Notes under the pieces: model-generated | Databases searched by the model: none | What the model was told of the DNA's origin: nothing | Seen by the model: the letters and a program-made list of their open reading frames with translations, nothing else | NCBI GenBank assembly: GCA_902496775.1 | Contig: CABVCF010000014.1 | Coordinates: 1-30,064 of the forward strand | DNA from: an uncultured Collinsella sp. | Lineage (GTDB): Bacteria; Actinomycetota; Coriobacteriia; Coriobacteriales; Coriobacteriaceae | Length of the DNA: 30,064 nt | Reading direction: 5' to 3' | Translations under genes and position numbers: made by a program | Shown: in pieces, positions 21,352 through 28,459 of the stretch | Layout of the letters: every line of letters begins with the position of its first letter | Position numbering within the stretch: the stretch's first letter is position 1

Positions 21352-23088
21352 CTACTCACCTCCCTTCATCTGCGATTCCGCGATTGCGCGATACACCTCG
21401 CAGGTTTCCATGAGCTCGTCGTGCGTGCCTAGGCCCACGATCTCGCCGTCTTTGAGCACCACGATCTGATCGGCATGCAAAATAGTCGAGATGCGCTGGG
21501 CGATGATGAGCACCGCGGCATCGCACGTCTCGTCCTGCAGCGCATGGCGCAGTGCCGCATCGGTCTTAAAGTCCAGGGCCGAAAAACTGTCGTCGAAGAT
21601 ATATAGATCGGCATGCTTCATGAGTGCGCGGGCAATCGCCAGGCGCTGGCGCTGACCACCCGAGAAGTTCGTGCCGCCCTGGGCCACCGGCGTATCGAGC
21701 CCCTGGGGCTGGTCGAGCACAAAGGTGCTCTGGGCAACCTCCAGCGCATGGAGCATGTCAGCCTCAGTCGCGTCTTCGTTGCCAAAGCGTAGGTTGCTCG
21801 CCACCGTACCCGAGAACAGCCATGCCTTCTGCGGCACATAGGCGATACGCCCGCGGATGTCGTCTTGCGAAAGGTCGCGCAGATCGATGCCATTCAGGCG
21901 AATGGCGCCCTTCGTGGCATCGTGGAAGCGAAGCAAGAGCTTGGCCACCGTCGACTTGCCCGAACCCGTCGAGCCTACAATCGCCGTGGTCTGGCCACGG
22001 CGACAGGCAAAGCTCAGGTCGCACAGGGTATCCTCGTCGGCATCGTCAAAACGGAACGACATGTGGTCGAACACGGCCACCGCGTCGGCACCGTCAACAG
22101 ACTCCGCCGTGCACGTGTCCAGCGTGCGCTTGCCGTCCACGATGCTCGGCTCAATCTCCAACACCTGCTGCGCACGGTTCAGGCATGCGGCGGCGCGTGG
22201 GAGCGTCAGAATCACCATCTGCGCCGTCATCACAAAGAACAGGATCAGGATCGCGTACTCCAGCACGGCCGAGATGCTACCGATTTGCATGGCGTGGACG
22301 CCCACGCGGTTGCCGCCCACCCACAGCACCGCCACCTCGGCGATATTCATCAAAAAGAAGCTGGAGCTGTCGAGACCCACAAACAGGTGGTTGACCTTGA
22401 TGGCATTGGCCGCGTAATCGCTAAACACCTCGTCCAGGCGCTTCTCCTCGTGGCGTTCCTTGTTAAATGCGCGGATGACGCGCACGCCCACGATGTTCTC
22501 GCGCAGCACCACGTTCATGCGGTCGATAAAGCTCTGCAGGCGCATAAAGATCGGCGCGGCGTTGGCAACGGTAAAGACCGCCGCCACCAGCACGATCGCA
22601 ACCACCACGCCCAGCAGCGTGCCCATGGCGGGATCGATGAACCAAGCAAAAATGATGCCTGCCACGGCCAAGAACGGCACCGGCAGCACCAGCTGAATCG
22701 TCTGAAGGACAGCTTGCTGAATCACGTTGATGTCGTTGAGCGAGCGCGTGATCATCGAACCCGTGCCAAAGCGCTCAAAGTCGCTGGCGGACAGCTCGAG
22801 CGACTTGTCGTACACGGCATTGCGGATATCGCAGGCCACGTTGGCGGCCAGGCGCGCCGAAAGATAGCAGCCCAGCACCGTGCCGCCGCTGGCCATGCCG
22901 GTCGCGATAAGCATGTACAGGCCGTTGCGTAATATATAGTCGACATCGCCCGTGGTAATACCGGTGTTGACCATGTTCGCCAGCATCGTGGGAACCAACA
23001 GCGTACCGACGTTATCTATCAGCACCGCAAACAGCGTCACCGCAATCAGACCGCGGTACGGCCTCATAAACCTCATTAAGAGTCGCAT
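21352..23088 (-). CDS. ABC exporter subunit 1 (degenerate catalytic site)
   Basis: 578 residues; the ATG overlaps the end of the marR gene by 13 nt and has GAGGGGG just upstream, so translation is probably coupled. Six transmembrane helices (about 12-300) precede the ATPase domain: Walker A GSTGSGKST (372-380), Q-loop Gln420, canonical signature FSGGQ (475-479), Walker B LYIFDD where Asp500 replaces the catalytic Glu, and Gln531 in place of the H-switch His (IIAQRIST). In heterodimeric exporters such as LmrCD or TM287/288 one subunit carries just such changes. Here the weak site would be Walker A/B of this subunit with the SQGQ signature of subunit 2, and the active site the reverse pairing. 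Confidence 0.93.
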   Translation of the reverse strand: MRLLMRFMRPYRGLIAVTLFAVLIDNVGTLLVPTMLANMVNTGITTGDVDYILRNGLYMLIATGMASGGTVLGCYLSARLAANVACDIRNAVYDKSLELSASDFERFGTGSMITRSLNDINVIQQAVLQTIQLVLPVPFLAVAGIIFAWFIDPAMGTLLGVVVAIVLVAAVFTVANAAPIFMRLQSFIDRMNVVLRENIVGVRVIRAFNKERHEEKRLDEVFSDYAANAIKVNHLFVGLDSSSFFLMNIAEVAVLWVGGNRVGVHAMQIGSISAVLEYAILILFFVMTAQMVILTLPRAAACLNRAQQVLEIEPSIVDGKRTLDTCTAESVDGADAVAVFDHMSFRFDDADEDTLCDLSFACRRGQTTAIVGSTGSGKSTVAKLLLRFHDATKGAIRLNGIDLRDLSQDDIRGRIAYVPQKAWLFSGTVASNLRFGNEDATEADMLHALEVAQSTFVLDQPQGLDTPVAQGGTNFSGGQRQRLAIARALMKHADLYIFDDSFSALDFKTDAALRHALQDETCDAAVLIIAQRISTILHADQIVVLKDGEIVGLGTHDELMETCEVYRAIAESQMKGGE

Positions 23089-23576
23089 GCGTCCCCCTCG
23101 CCCTTATCGTCAGTCTCGTTCTCGGCGGCTACCTGCTGTTTAAATGCCTCGCACTCTTCGTTCAGAACATGGGAGAACTTACCGACCAAGCGCATGATCT
23201 CGCACTGTTCCCACGGCTCGAGCGCCTCGAATGCCTGTTGCTCGGCTTTTTGCGCCGGCAACGCGTAGCGCTTGGCAAACTGCACGCCTTCTTCGGTCAG
23301 TCGCACAACCTTGTTCTTACGACTGCCCTCGGCAAACTCCAACGTCGCAAGCCCTCGCGCCCTAAGCGTCTTAATCGCCGAATTGATGGTCTGTTTGCTG
23401 TAGAACCATTCACTCGTCAGCCGACTCACGGCAACGCTTCCGCCCGCTGCACTCGTGTCGACGAGCATCCAGTAGGCGCAGTCCGAAAGACCGCAGGTGC
23501 GTGCGAACTCCGAATAGATACGGTCAAGCCCGTTGAGCATCCGGTCGAAATCGACCAAGCTAACTGCACTATTCAT
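23076..23576 (-). CDS. MarR-family transcriptional regulator of the ABC exporter operon
   Basis: 166 residues from ATG 23576, preferred over ATG 23588 because GGGAG precedes it at a proper distance. Winged-helix segment at about 45-105: VAVSRLTSEWFYSKQTINSAIKTLRARGLATLEF followed by the wing EGSRKNKVVRLTEEG, as in MarR proteins. A helical C-terminus (EALEPWEQCEIMRLVGKFSHVL) would dimerise. It is the first gene of the operon and overlaps the exporter gene. Two identical 14-bp sites in its promoter suggest it represses itself and the exporter, with release by a ligand that the exporter may remove. The ligand is unknown. Confidence 0.92.
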   Translation of the reverse strand: MNSAVSLVDFDRMLNGLDRIYSEFARTCGLSDCAYWMLVDTSAAGGSVAVSRLTSEWFYSKQTINSAIKTLRARGLATLEFAEGSRKNKVVRLTEEGVQFAKRYALPAQKAEQQAFEALEPWEQCEIMRLVGKFSHVLNEECEAFKQQVAAENETDDKGEGDACDS

Positions 23577-23594
23577 CTCTCCCACCATTCGATT

Positions 23595-23651
23595 GTCCGA
23601 GTTTTGACCAATTTATATCTCTACATTAGTCCGAGTTTTGACTATCGTCAA
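23595..23651 (-). promoter_or_regulatory. marR-ABC operon promoter with two identical operator-like repeats
   Basis: On the minus strand, -35 TTGACG (23646-23651), spacer 17 bp, -10 TAATGT (23623-23628). The 14-mer GTCAAAACTCGGAC occurs twice in the same direction: at 23629-23642, filling most of the spacer, and at 23595-23608, after the likely start of transcription and about 19 nt before the ATG. They are 34 bp apart, about three helix turns. Binding at either would block transcription. Confidence 0.75.
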
Positions 23652-23693
23652 TAAGCTCGTTGTTTATGGTCGGCTCTACATAAGCATATCGAC

Positions 23694-23729
23694 AAAAAAG
23701 ACCGCCGGCGCGGGGGCGGCGCCGGCGGT
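23694..23729 (-). terminator. Terminator of the 96-residue orphan gene
   Basis: An 11-bp perfect stem ACCGCCGGCGC/GCGCCGGCGGT (23701-23711 with 23719-23729) is followed on the minus strand by CTTTTTTGTC. It begins about 27 nt past the stop. Confidence 0.9.
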
Positions 23730-23755
23730 TGCGAGAGAATATCGATTGTTGGCTG

Positions 23756-24046
23756 TTAGGCAGCGACGGCCTCGTAGACCGTGGCGCCCGAGAAGCTGTC
23801 GTGCAGGCTCTTGCCGCAGATCCACGGCAGTTCGACGACCTCGCAGACCGTGTTGACCAGCTCGGAGCAGTCAGTAAAGTGGCCCTTATCGTTGAGGGCC
23901 TCGCAATCCTGAACACGCCAATAGCCATCGGTGTGCGTGATGTAGTACTCGTGATCGTTGATTGACACGAAAGCGCGTGTCTTGGAACGCAGCAGCTTCA
24001 GAAATCCTTCGAAGTCGGTCTCGACGACATCTCCAGCCTGGAACAT
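23756..24046 (-). CDS. Small conserved-looking hypothetical protein (96 residues)
   Basis: I do not recognise the family. The gene looks real: AGGAGG 7 nt before the ATG, a strong terminator after the stop, and its own upstream region. The protein is acidic, with no signal peptide or membrane segment, four Cys (48, 60, 68, 77) and aromatic clusters (HEYYITHTDGYWRVQDCE at 32-49). The N-terminus MFQAGDVVETDFEGFLKLL and the alternation of strands suggest a small folded domain. The spaced Cys could bind metal or form a disulfide, but no known pattern fits. It is transcribed alone, between the MarR operon and a divergent nitroreductase. Confidence 0.8.
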   Translation of the reverse strand: MFQAGDVVETDFEGFLKLLRSKTRAFVSINDHEYYITHTDGYWRVQDCEALNDKGHFTDCSELVNTVCEVVELPWICGKSLHDSFSGATVYEAVAA

Positions 24047-24083
24047 GATGTTACCTCCTGGCCCGGCGCCACCATGGCGCGTT

Positions 24084-24194
24084 GATAAACGTTGGTGCTC
24101 CTTTAGTAAAACCTTTATCAGAGCTTATGCGCGCATCATTTAGGCAAGTGGTAAAAAACCGCAGGGTAGACGGGATAAAACGTTTAACCATCCC
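24084..24194. promoter_or_regulatory. Divergent upstream region with GATAAAACG-type motifs
   Basis: The 290-bp gap (24047-24337) between the orphan gene and the nitroreductase holds TGATAAA/TTTATCA arms (24083-24089, 24114-24120), two near-copies GATAAACGTT (24084-24093) and GATAAAACGTT (24174-24184), and the second lies within GGGAT...ATCCC (24172-24194). No strong -35/-10 pair stands out. A possible weak promoter, TTGTTT and TACGGT 17 bp apart, lies near 24260-24287. Confidence 0.3.
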
Positions 24195-24337
24195 ACCGGT
24201 TTGTCACATTCTGGCTGAAGTTTTATGCAAACCAACTTTTCCACTTAGTAGCTTGCATTGTTTGGGGCCGACTACGCGATTACGGTTTTGGTTCGGCGGG
24301 TAAGAACGAGGCATCGAAACCAACGTCAGGAGGACCC

Positions 24338-24859
24338 ATGGAAACCATCGAAGCGCTCATCCACCGCCGCAGCTGCCGCAAATACAGCGATCGCCCTGTC
24401 GAGGCCGAGAAGCTCGCACGCATTATCGAAGCCGGCCAGTACGCGCCGAGCGGCATGGGACGCCAGCCGGTCACATTCGTCGCCGTCACCGACCCCGCAA
24501 CCGTCGAGCGCCTCTCGCAGCTCAACGCCCAAGTTATGGGCAGCGAAGGAGATCCCTTCTACGGCGCCAAGACCGTTGTGGTGGTGCTCGTCGACCGCAG
24601 CGTGCCCACGCACCTGGAAGACGGCTCGCTCGCTATGGGCAACCTGCTCAACGCAGCCTATGCGCTGGGCGTCGATTCGTGTTGGATCCACCGCGCGCGC
24701 GAGGTCTTTGACTCACCCGAGGGACTGGAACTGCTGGCCAAGTGGGATCTGCCCGCCGACGGAAGCCTGCGCGGTGTGGGCAACTGCATTCTGGGCTATG
24801 CCGAGGACACGCTACCCGAGGCAAAGCCGCGCCGCGACAACGTCGTCTACGTAAGGTAA
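24338..24859 (+). CDS. Nitroreductase-family FMN oxidoreductase
   Basis: 173 residues; AGGAGG 5 nt upstream of ATG. The N-terminus IHRRSCRKYSDRPVEAEKLARIIEAGQYAPSGMGRQPVTFVAV (about 8-50) is the FMN-binding signature of the family: Arg-rich start, then APSG and the QP segment. GSLAMGNLLNAAYALGVDSCWIHRAREVF (about 91-120) and the glycine-containing end RGVGNCILGYAED (about 145-157) match the rest of the fold. Such proteins act as cytoplasmic dimers using NAD(P)H to reduce flavins, quinones or nitro compounds; the substrate here cannot be told. At 173 residues it is of the small type. Stand-alone gene with two hairpins downstream. Confidence 0.93.
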   Translation: METIEALIHRRSCRKYSDRPVEAEKLARIIEAGQYAPSGMGRQPVTFVAVTDPATVERLSQLNAQVMGSEGDPFYGAKTVVVVLVDRSVPTHLEDGSLAMGNLLNAAYALGVDSCWIHRAREVFDSPEGLELLAKWDLPADGSLRGVGNCILGYAEDTLPEAKPRRDNVVYVR

Positions 24860-24865
24860 TTAGTT

Positions 24866-24887
24866 CCGCCGTTCTACCGAACGGCGG
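24866..24887 (+). terminator. First hairpin after the nitroreductase
   Basis: Perfect 8-bp stem CCGCCGTT/AACGGCGG with loop CTACCG, 6 nt after the stop codon. It has no U-tract, so it may be only an RNA 3' stabiliser. Confidence 0.5.
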
Positions 24888-24938
24888 GCTCGTTGACGCT
24901 GCGCGGGCCGCATTCACGCCAATCTGACGTTCAATTTC

Positions 24939-24967
24939 GAGGGCGCGACCAGAAGGTCAGCGCCCTC
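24939..24967 (+). terminator. Second hairpin after the nitroreductase
   Basis: GAGGGCGC (24939-24946) pairs with GCGCCCTC (24960-24967), and an inner GACC/GGTC with loop AGAA extends the stem past one bulged A. TCATTTC follows. The more likely real terminator of the two. Confidence 0.65.
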
Positions 24968-25045
24968 TCATTTCACGTCACCTTGGCGCAAATGCGGCTC
25001 GCTCGCTTTTGGCGACTGACATCGAATGAGCCACTGTCTTGGGCA

Positions 25046-25075
25046 GCTAAAAAAGCCCCGTCCCAAATTAGCTAC
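25046..25075 (-). repeat. Second main copy of the AATTTGGGACGGGGCT dispersed element
   Basis: The minus strand at 25054-25075 is nearly identical to the left end of inverted repeat A (12094-12115). AGCTAA/TTAGCT arms flank the core (25045-25050 and 25068-25073), giving a small hairpin. It lies 13 nt past the stop of the membrane-protein gene, so its transcript would end here with CTTTTTT next to the stem, suggesting terminator use. Confidence 0.6.
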
Positions 25076-25087
25076 CCCACTCGTAAC

Positions 25088-25663
25088 TTATATTGACATC
25101 GCCGTTGTCGTCGTTTCGTTCGTCTGGGCCGTTTCGGCGCCATCGCCCTGTTCGTCCTCGTCCTTTTGCGCATCGGCGATGGTGGAGGCCGCCGCAACGA
25201 TACCGCGCTGGGGCGCGACGCCCGTCTGGGCCTGAGCGCCCTCGACAACTTCTGTACCTACATGCGCGAGCTCGGGCGATTTAAACATTGCGTCCAAGTT
25301 GGCGCCACCGCCGGCGTAGCCAAGCGCAGCGAGCGCGATGACGATCACCGCAACGGCGGCCACGATCGGCACGTAGCGATGCCAGCCGGCGGGATTGAGC
25401 CCGCTGCGGCGAGCCGCCCCGCGGCTGATGTAGCCGAGCGTTCCGTCGTGCTTGAGCTTTGAGCCCACCACGCGTTTGCGGCCCCACAGCGAGGACTCTG
25501 CCTGCATTGCCAAGCGGGCGCTTGCCGAAGGATAGCCGTATTTAGTGCGCTTGAACGAGCCATCAAACCCCGAGGCGTGTTTGCCCCACGTCACCGATGT
25601 CGTGCGTCGGTTAACCGGCGCGGCGCTCCGCCTTCTGCGGCTCGGTTTTGAAGTCTCAGCCAT
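25088..25663 (-). CDS. Single-pass membrane protein of unknown function
   Basis: 191 residues from ATG 25663 (GAGGG just upstream; an upstream extension to 25717 lacks a ribosome site). No family recognised. Residues 1-95 are basic and Ser/Arg-rich (KPSRRRRSAAPVNRR, then KHDGTLGYISRGAARRSGLN) and likely cytoplasmic. Residues 98-118 are a transmembrane helix (VPIVAAVAVIVIALAALGYAG). Residues 119-191 are an acidic, Gln/Thr-rich, probably unstructured outer part (KDEDEQGDGAETAQTNETTTT). The strong positive-inside charge pattern supports N-in topology. It is a plausible real gene because of its clear topology and its downstream hairpin; it may be lineage-specific. Confidence 0.75.
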   Translation of the reverse strand: MAETSKPSRRRRSAAPVNRRTTSVTWGKHASGFDGSFKRTKYGYPSASARLAMQAESSLWGRKRVVGSKLKHDGTLGYISRGAARRSGLNPAGWHRYVPIVAAVAVIVIALAALGYAGGGANLDAMFKSPELAHVGTEVVEGAQAQTGVAPQRGIVAAASTIADAQKDEDEQGDGAETAQTNETTTTAMSI

Positions 25664-25747
25664 ATGCCCTCGCACGCCGTAACCAAATCGAAACAATAAC
25701 GCTTTGGACTGTAGCACACGCGTCGCGCGCGGTCACGGGCGCCTCGC

Positions 25748-26965
25748 TCAACGGTCATCGTCCTTCAGCAAGCGCCACAGCGTTGTACGGCTTATGCCCA
25801 GCACCTCCGCCGCACGGGTTCGGTTGCCGTGGAGATGGTCTACAACCAGATGCGCGATATCTCGCTCGGTATCGGCCAGCGGTCGCAGGATATACAGGTC
25901 ACTTTCGAGCGTCGGGGCGCCAAAGGTTGCGGTCTTGATCACGTCCTCTTGGGCGAGCACTTCCTCCGCCACAGCGCGGTCCACCGTGCCCGTCCCCGCC
26001 AATATATACAGTCGTTCCGAGACCTCGCGGAGCTGCAGATAATTGCGCGGCCAGCGGTAAGCATCGAGCGTCTTCGTCGCCGCGGCAGACAGCGTGGGTG
26101 CTGCCGTCTCAAATGCATCAGCGAGATATTCCAAATAGCGCGCAACCTTCGTCGACGCGGCTCCCTGCTCGGCGACTGCCGGCGCCACGCTCACCGCACA
26201 GGCGAAGCGCTCGGTCACAAACGCGGCTTGATCACTTTCGCCGCCGCCCGGCATGTCATTCGCCGTCAGCACCACATGGCAGCGCGTCGCCAACGCGGTG
26301 TCGGTCATCGTGGAGACCAGCTCGCGGAGGCGCTGGGGGCCAACCGCATTCCAGCCCTCAATGCAAAGGGTCAGCCCCGTTTGGAACAACGGCGATTCGG
26401 CGCTTTTGAGCACATGGCGCCAACCGCGCTCGGTGAGTTCATCAAGCGCAAGGGAAACAAAGGGCTGATCGGCAAAAGGACCGTCCAGATAGAGGCGCTT
26501 GGCGATCTCGATCTGACCCGCTCCCAGCTCGCCCTCGAGCATAAGGGGCACACCGCGCGCGTAGCTCTCGGCAACCGGCGCAGCCACCGAGGCCGCCCCC
26601 TCAACGATGCCGTACGCGCTCGATTCGTAGCGGGCCTCAACCTCGTCGGCGTTGAGCCACTCGATGCCCGCATGCGCCGCGGCGCCGCGCACCTCGCGGA
26701 CCACGACGACCCAAAGGCCCCCGCCCTCTTTGTCGGTGGGGCGAACGGTCAGGCTCAGGCGCGTACCCGCACGCCCCATAACCAGACGCGCGCCGTCTCC
26801 TATACGGTCGAGGCGCTCAGCGACAAAAGCCGCCACATCCCGCTCGAGCGCCGCGTCATTCATGGTCGAGATCGCGACGTCCCCACGCGCATCGATTGCC
26901 AATGCCGAGGCCCCGGCAGCAGCCAGGGCCTCGGTCAAGATGTTCAGCTTGGCATCGCTATCCAT
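25748..26965 (-). CDS. Regulator resembling a sigma54 activator with a degenerate ATPase and Fis-type HTH
   Basis: 405 residues from ATG 26965 (AGGGG 6 nt upstream). Residues 1-100 form a sensor-like part of unknown type. Residues about 115-340 align with the AAA+ domain of enhancer-binding proteins, but the Walker A site reads GELGAGQIE (145-153, Gln for the ATP-binding Lys), the Walker B site reads LTLCIEGWN (198-206, no DE pair), and GAFTGA is absent. WPRNYLQLREV (305-315) corresponds to WPGNVRELRNV. Residues 366-402 are a Fis-type helix-turn-helix (HGNRTRAAEVLGISRTTLWRLLK). It should bind DNA but is unlikely to hydrolyse ATP or remodel sigma54 polymerase. Its target is unknown; yeiH is the next gene upstream. 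Confidence 0.85.
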   Translation of the reverse strand: MDSDAKLNILTEALAAAGASALAIDARGDVAISTMNDAALERDVAAFVAERLDRIGDGARLVMGRAGTRLSLTVRPTDKEGGGLWVVVVREVRGAAAHAGIEWLNADEVEARYESSAYGIVEGAASVAAPVAESYARGVPLMLEGELGAGQIEIAKRLYLDGPFADQPFVSLALDELTERGWRHVLKSAESPLFQTGLTLCIEGWNAVGPQRLRELVSTMTDTALATRCHVVLTANDMPGGGESDQAAFVTERFACAVSVAPAVAEQGAASTKVARYLEYLADAFETAAPTLSAAATKTLDAYRWPRNYLQLREVSERLYILAGTGTVDRAVAEEVLAQEDVIKTATFGAPTLESDLYILRPLADTERDIAHLVVDHLHGNRTRAAEVLGISRTTLWRLLKDDDR

Positions 26966-27001
26966 GATTTGCCCCTGTCCGCGGCGACATGCAGCCGCCG
27001 A

Positions 27002-27015
27002 CGGTCGCACGACCG
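27002..27015. promoter_or_regulatory. Palindromes upstream of the pseudo-activator gene
   Basis: CGGTCG-CA-CGACCG (27002-27015) is a perfect palindrome 37 nt before the ATG. Close by, TTCAAAATTGAA is nearly palindromic and GTGTTT/AAACAC arms flank it. Possible operators of this or another regulator; no clear promoter hexamers seen. Confidence 0.3.
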
Positions 27016-27115
27016 AGTGTTTCAAAATTGAACGATATTGCTCACCAAACACTATAGGGCAGAAAGCGCCGTCCTGCGAGTATAGGTGTTGCCCCGCATC
27101 GCCATCCTGGCGGGG

Positions 27116-27178
27116 CGATAAGAGCTCTTCGGGACTTATAAACCTGCGGACAAGCCATACCCGCAAGAGCTCCTATCG
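27116..27178. repeat. 63-bp inverted repeat downstream of yeiH
   Basis: The arms CGATAAGAGCTCTTCGGG (27116-27133) and the reverse complement of 27161-27178 agree except for one change and one inserted base. It lies 54 nt past the yeiH stop. No U-tract follows directly. A second GC stem GCCCCGC/GCGGGGC abuts it at 27091-27116. It may be the yeiH 3' end or a dispersed element. Confidence 0.55.
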
Positions 27179-27231
27179 CTCCACCGTGAGAATGCGCTCA
27201 CCAGCACGCAGCACGCAAACAAGCTACTTCT

Positions 27232-28266
27232 CTACCAGATTCCCAGTACGTGTTGCATTCCCAAACTCATGCACGCAATGCCAATCCAGCAGCAAAAGCC
27301 CAGCGCGATGGGCTTGCCGCCCTTTTTGACCAGCTCGACGATATCGGTATTAAAACCAATAGCCGCCATGGCCATCACAATAAAGAATTTCGACAGCTCC
27401 TTGATGGGCGCCGTGATGGACACGGGAAGCTGAAACACCGTGGTGATCACGCTCGCCAGCACAAAGAACAGCACGAACATGGGAAACGCGCGTTTAAGGG
27501 AGAACGTGCTTTTGGCGTCGCCGCCAGCCTTGCGTGCCAGATGCATCTGCCAGCATGCGAGGACCAACGTGATGGGAATAATGGCCAGCGTCCTGGTGAG
27601 CTTGACCACTGTGGCGCTCTCGAGCACATTGGCGCCGGGATGCATGCTGTCCCAGGCGCTCGCCGCAGCCGTTACCGACGAGGTGTCGTTGATGGCGGTG
27701 CCGGCAAACAGGCCAAAGCCCTCGTTGGTCAGCCCGAGCATGCCGCCGAGCGTCGGAAACACGAGCGCCGCGATAACGTTAAACAGGAAGATGACCGAAA
27801 TAGCCTGGGCAATCTCGCGATCGTCGGCATCGATGACGGGTGCGGTCGCGGCGATGGCAGAACCGCCGCAAATCGACGAACCCACACCCACAAGCGTCGC
27901 GATCTTGCCCGGTACGTTCATGACGCGGCAGAGCACAAAGGCGATGACAAGCGAGGTCGAGATTGTCGCCACGATAATCGGCAGCGACTGGGCGCCCTTG
28001 GACAGAATCTGGGAGAGGTTCATGCCAAAGCCAAGCAGGATAACCGCGTACTGCAAGACTTTTTTGGACGTATAGGTAACGCCGGCGGCGAGCTGTTCGC
28101 GACGATTCTTGGGAAAGACGAGCGCCAGGACCATGCCAAAGAGGATGGCAAATACCGGACCGCCGACCACCTCAATTTGTTTGCCGAGCAACGTCGCGGG
28201 AATGGCGATGATCAGGCAGAACAAGACGCCCTTCCAGCGCTCGCGTACGATATTTGCCAGTTGCAT
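27232..28266 (-). CDS. YeiH/UPF0324-family putative anion exporter
   Basis: 344 residues; AAGGAA 6 nt before the ATG. A polytopic membrane protein with about ten hydrophobic segments. Family features: FAILFGMVLALVFP near the start, KKVLQYAVILLGFGMNLSQI, the signature GVGSSICGGSAIAATAPVIDA (about 128-148) and FAGTAINDTSSVTAAA. The family is often called putative sulfate exporter, but this rests on weak data; sulfonate breakdown by-products have been suggested. It is divergent from an FCD GntR regulator, which probably controls it. Length is usual for the family. Confidence 0.92.
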   Translation of the reverse strand: MQLANIVRERWKGVLFCLIIAIPATLLGKQIEVVGGPVFAILFGMVLALVFPKNRREQLAAGVTYTSKKVLQYAVILLGFGMNLSQILSKGAQSLPIIVATISTSLVIAFVLCRVMNVPGKIATLVGVGSSICGGSAIAATAPVIDADDREIAQAISVIFLFNVIAALVFPTLGGMLGLTNEGFGLFAGTAINDTSSVTAAASAWDSMHPGANVLESATVVKLTRTLAIIPITLVLACWQMHLARKAGGDAKSTFSLKRAFPMFVLFFVLASVITTVFQLPVSITAPIKELSKFFIVMAMAAIGFNTDIVELVKKGGKPIALGFCCWIGIACMSLGMQHVLGIW

Positions 28267-28459
28267 ATGAGATTCCTTCTTTCTATTTCACGTTTGCGAC
28301 GGCTTATGATACGGCAACATTGAGCGCAGCCTTGCGCAAACACAGACTAAGATGCCGCAATGGTTCTCAGGCAACAGCCGAATTACCCACCGCGGAGAGC
28401 TGATTCGCGGCATAATTAACAACTGACATATGAGTTTGATAGAACAGTTGCGAGGCGCT
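28267..28459. promoter_or_regulatory. Divergent control region of yeiH and the GntR regulator
   Basis: It holds TATCAT on the minus strand near 28298-28305 as a possible yeiH -10, a TTGCGCAA palindrome (in CCTTGCGCAAACACA near 28331-28345), and CATAAT (28411-28416) as a possible -10 for the regulator. No -35 is convincing. The palindrome is a candidate site for the GntR dimer. Confidence 0.35.

Noticed and set aside
19410..22932. Plus-strand frames of 667 and 355 codons opposite the ABC exporter genes
   Set aside because: They are antisense shadows; translations are His/Arg-rich with no domain, while the minus strand has complete ABC motifs.
25829..28323. Plus-strand frames of 400 and 357 codons opposite the pseudo-activator and yeiH
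   Set aside because: They are antisense to genes with family motifs and good ribosome sites.
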